The notes under the pieces were generated by a model. The model saw only the letters and a program-made list of their open reading frames with translations, did no database searches and was not told the origin of the DNA. The position numbers and the translations under genes were made by a program. From positions 1 to 26,235 of the forward strand of contig JAEZYD010000043.1 of assembly GCA_023419375.1 (NCBI GenBank): a DNA stretch of 26,235 bases. The letters run 5' to 3'. Numbering within the stretch: position 1 is the first letter of the stretch; each line of letters opens with the position of its first letter. Shown here in pieces: positions 24,217 through 26,235 of this stretch. The stretch is from Pseudomonadota bacterium (GTDB taxonomy: Bacteria; Desulfobacterota; Desulfovibrionia; Desulfovibrionales; Desulfovibrionaceae).

Positions 24217-24504
24217 CTAGGGGTTCAGCTCTGCGCGAAGCTTGCGCGAGAGGCGAAACACCATAACCTTGCGCGGCGGCAGGGTGATGGTTTCATCTGT
24301 CTTGGGGTTGCGGCCCTTGCGGGAGGCCTTGTCATAACACTCAAACTTGCCGAAGCCGCTGATAAGCAGGGCCCGGTCTTTTTTGATGGCGACCTTCATG
24401 ATCTCCAGCAGTTTTTCTACCACGTTCTTGACATCTACGCGGTTTTTGTCCGTTTCTTCGTAGATGGCCTCCACGATGTCCGCTTTGGTCAGTGTTTTTT
24501 TCAT
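24217..24504 (-). CDS. IHF/HU family DNA-bending protein, IHF-alpha-like
   Basis: The 95-aa basic protein is a nucleoid-associated DNA-bending protein. MKKTLTKADIVEAIYEETD opens it, LLISGFGKFECYDKASRKG forms the saddle region, and GRNPKTDETITLPPRKV is the DNA-binding arm with the intercalating proline context. Sequence style is closer to IHF alpha than to HU. I chose the ATG at 24504 (GGAG 6 bases upstream); the frame runs upstream to 24615 but that part contains the promoter and leader. Its partner subunit is not in the window. It is transcribed divergently from the radical SAM gene. Confidence 0.93.
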   Translation of the reverse strand: MKKTLTKADIVEAIYEETDKNRVDVKNVVEKLLEIMKVAIKKDRALLISGFGKFECYDKASRKGRNPKTDETITLPPRKVMVFRLSRKLRAELNP

Positions 24505-24839
24505 AGTGCTCTCCGGCGCAGTGCGCTGGTATGGCTGAGTGGAACCCAGTGTTCCTAATGCCCCGCAGCAATGTTTGTCAGCTTCACACAAACGGAACTT
24601 TTGTGTAAAATACACGCAACTTACAGACAGAGCAAGATTTTTTTAAAAAAATCGCCTGCATGTTATTTTCCGTCCAATGCGCTCTACATACCGTTTCACA
24701 GTCAGCGAGCCTCCTATGCCCCCCAAAAAAAAGTTTTTGTCCATGACCTTTATGGACATTTCTTCGCCCCTTTATAGGCAATCTCATTGTGAGGTGACCT
24801 GCTGTGGAGCAGCCGCCGAACCACATATTGAGGGGGCAT
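24505..24839. other. 335-base divergent region between IHF and radical SAM genes
   Basis: No gene is seen. It holds the putative IHF promoter, an A/T palindrome, hairpins in the IHF leader (GGAAC/GTTCC at 24541-24555; ACACAAA/TTTGTGT at 24586-24606), and a dyad TGTCCAT-N7-ATGGACA (24738-24758) about 80 bases before the radical SAM start. The last could be an operator for that gene. Confidence 0.5.
24607..24653 (-). promoter_or_regulatory. Putative IHF-gene promoter with A/T palindrome as UP element
   Basis: On the minus strand TTGCTC (24635-24630) and TATTTT (24612-24607) are separated by 17 bases. Directly upstream of the -35 is the perfect 18-bp palindrome GATTTTTTTAAAAAAATC (24636-24653), placed as an UP element would be. 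Just downstream of the -10 is the 21-base dyad ACACAAA-N7-TTTGTGT (24586-24606), which could be an operator or a leader hairpin. Confidence 0.45.
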
Positions 24840-25976
24840 ATGGATATGACCCTGAATAGTGCGCAAGGCTCATCGCAGCTTGGGGGCAAAGGGCGCGCAG
24901 TGGCGCTGGATTTTGCATGGCTGCGGCGCAGTGCGGCACCAAGGCAGGCAGTTGTGCCCGTTTTTTTGCCATTCAGGGGCTGCCCCGTGCGCTGTGTTTT
25001 TTGCGCGCAGGATGTGCAGACCGGCATTGGCGGTTGCCAAAATCCGGACAGCACGGAAAGTTCGCGCACCGCAAGTGTGGAGGGTCTGCTGCTCGCCGCA
25101 AGGGAGAATCTGCGCCTGCGCCATGAGAGCGGGCAACCTGCGGCGGAGCTGGCGTTTTACGGCGGCACGTTCACGGCATTGCCGGAGGAAGATCTGTCCG
25201 CCTGCCTCGATCTGGCCTGCGAGGCGCAGAAAAAGGGCTGGATACGTTCCTTCCGTTGTTCAACACGTCCGGACAGGGTGGATGCACAAATACTGGAGAG
25301 GCTACGCGCCGCAGGCTGCGGCGTGGTGGAGCTGGGGGTGCAGAGCTTTGCCGACAGCGCCCTTGCCGCCTCCCGCCGGGGGTATACCGGCGCGACTGCC
25401 CGAGCGGCCTGCGCTCTTGTGCGGACTGCATGCCTCGAACTGGTGGTGCAGCTCTTGCCCGGCATGCCGGGGCATAGCCCGCAGTTTTTTAGGGACGACG
25501 TGCCAACGGCGCTTGCCGCTGGCGCGCAGATGCTGCGGTTTTATCCCTGCCTTGTGCTTGAAGGCACCGGCCTTGCCGCCATGTGGCGCGAGGGGAGCTA
25601 CAAACCCTGGCCGCTGGAAGATACGCTCGAAAGCCTTGCCCATGGCTGGCTCATGGCGGCGCGGGCCAATGTGCCCGTGATCCGCATGGGCCTTGCCCCG
25701 GAGCCGGGGCTGGAGACTGCCGTGCTTGCCGGGCCGGTGGACAGGGAGCTTGGCGGCAGGGTCAAGGGCCGTGCCTTGCTGTTGGCGGTAAAGGAACTGC
25801 TCGGCGCGAGTGCGGCAACGCCAGCCACGCCCTTTAATTTGTTGTTGCCCCGGTCTGTCCAGGGTTTCTTTTGGGGCGCCAAGGGTGAACTGCGCGCCAG
25901 ATGGACAGCGCTGGGGCTACGCACGGTAATTTTTGACGATGCTGCAACGCCACAGCTTGTTTTTATCCAGGTCTGA
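24840..25976 (+). CDS. Elp3-like radical SAM protein without acetyltransferase domain
   Basis: The product (378 aa from ATG at 24840) is a radical S-adenosylmethionine enzyme. The cluster motif is C48-x3-C52-x2-C55 in FRGCPVRCVFCAQ, a loop typical of the Elp3/COG1243 branch, followed by ELAFYGGTFTALPEEDL, VVELGVQSFADSAL and LVVQLLPGMPGHSP, which build the SAM-binding barrel. The C-terminal GNAT domain of true Elp3 is absent. Similar stand-alone proteins are widespread in anaerobes and their substrate is unknown. Two starts are possible: GTG at 24804 (AGGTGA upstream) and ATG at 24840 (GAGGGGG upstream); I prefer the ATG. It is a single-gene unit, divergent from IHF. Confidence 0.88.
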   Translation: MDMTLNSAQGSSQLGGKGRAVALDFAWLRRSAAPRQAVVPVFLPFRGCPVRCVFCAQDVQTGIGGCQNPDSTESSRTASVEGLLLAARENLRLRHESGQPAAELAFYGGTFTALPEEDLSACLDLACEAQKKGWIRSFRCSTRPDRVDAQILERLRAAGCGVVELGVQSFADSALAASRRGYTGATARAACALVRTACLELVVQLLPGMPGHSPQFFRDDVPTALAAGAQMLRFYPCLVLEGTGLAAMWREGSYKPWPLEDTLESLAHGWLMAARANVPVIRMGLAPEPGLETAVLAGPVDRELGGRVKGRALLLAVKELLGASAATPATPFNLLLPRSVQGFFWGAKGELRARWTALGLRTVIFDDAATPQLVFIQV

Positions 25977-26114
25977 TCCGCGGGGAGCACAGAGGAGATG
26001 CCATTTGTAAAATGGGGGTTCCCGGCGCTCTCCTCCACATAATTCAAATATCCTTCGTCTGTTGCGAAGAATCCTTTGCCTCAAGCGCGGGGCAGAGTGA
26101 CGCCGCGCAGGGCA

Positions 26115-26154
26115 AAACGCACAGAACCCGCTTTAAAGCGGGTTCTGTGCGTTT
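26115..26154. terminator. Perfect 40-bp palindromic terminator
   Basis: A perfect 18-bp stem (26115-26132 with 26137-26154) closes a TTAA loop and is flanked by A's on the left and GTTTGTTG on the right. It ends the radical SAM transcript and can act in both directions. Confidence 0.88.
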
Positions 26155-26159
26155 GTTGT

Positions 26160-26235
26160 CAGCTCTGGAAAAGGAGGCGGCCCCCGGGGGGGCACCGGCG
26201 GCCGAGAAGGGTGGGTGGGTGGTGTTGGGTTTAAT
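26160..26235. other. G-rich window end, no gene
   Basis: The final stretch is very G-rich, with a G run at 26186-26192 and a four-tract G-quadruplex-like pattern (26209-26229: GGG-T-GGG-T-GGG-N7-GGG). Its composition is unlike the rest and resembles an assembly end. No gene is supported. Confidence 0.5.

Noticed and set aside
24132..24266. Plus-strand 44-aa basic reading frame beginning MAKKKRARQE, directly after the orphan terminator
   Set aside because: No good ribosome binding site, and its end is antisense to the IHF coding sequence. Composition is explained by reading GC-rich DNA; kept only as a remote possibility.
23883..24266. Plus-strand 127-aa frame across the structured region
   Set aside because: Cys/Arg-rich without family features, and it runs through a strong terminator hairpin; structured RNA explains the region better.
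25998..26042. 14-codon reading frame MPFVKWGFPALSST after the radical SAM gene
   Set aside because: The GGAG sequence touches the ATG with no spacing, and the frame lies between a gene and its terminator with nothing else to support it.

Overview
The window looks like chromosomal DNA from a Desulfovibrio-type bacterium (Desulfovibrionaceae). This is inferred from moderately high GC with AT-rich intergenic islands, a complete branched-chain amino-acid ABC transporter, an integration host factor-like protein, CxxC-type flavoproteins, radical SAM genes and two putative sulfur-compound exporters. I see no rRNA, tRNA, CRISPR array, insertion sequence or phage gene. Nineteen protein-coding genes are supported.

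Layout. 61-1929 (-): DEAD-box RNA helicase with a glycine/arginine-rich tail. 2209-3608 (+): two-gene FetAB/YbbLM-type ABC exporter. 3666-4601 (-): YfcH-like nucleotide-sugar epimerase family protein. 4674-6726: divergent LysR regulator and EamA/DMT permease. 6642-7897: divergent HxlR regulator and CxxC flavoprotein; the HxlR gene overlaps the permease gene tail-to-tail by 85 bp. A strong bidirectional terminator follows at 7924. 7982-13191 (-): liv operon in the order livK, livH, livM, livG, livF, with a 378-bp hairpin-containing gap after livK. A roughly 750-bp, mostly AT-rich non-coding stretch lies upstream of livK. 13944-15608 (-): gamma-glutamyltransferase-like enzyme without a signal peptide. 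15927-16427 (+): half-size AbrB membrane protein. 16513-19373: TauE/SafE-family (TSUP) exporter, TehA/SLAC1-family (TDT) channel and a divergent LysR regulator. 19401-23902 (-): three-gene cell-envelope cassette (MBOAT acyltransferase, SGNH-hydrolase-like membrane protein, secreted Sel1-repeat protein). 24217-24504 (-): IHF/HU DNA-binding protein. 24840-25976 (+): Elp3-like radical SAM protein, ended by a perfect 40-bp palindromic terminator.

How the parts fit. Most units are ordinary transport or regulation modules with a regulator transcribed away from its target. The least ordinary parts are the MBOAT/SGNH/Sel1 cassette, which resembles the acetylation and secretion parts of alginate-type exopolysaccharide systems but has no polymerase here, and the structured intergenic region in front of it (23941-24122). 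That region ends in a plus-strand terminator, and its repeated 8-9 base segments allow two mutually exclusive folds. Functional assignments come from motifs read by eye; no database search was possible.
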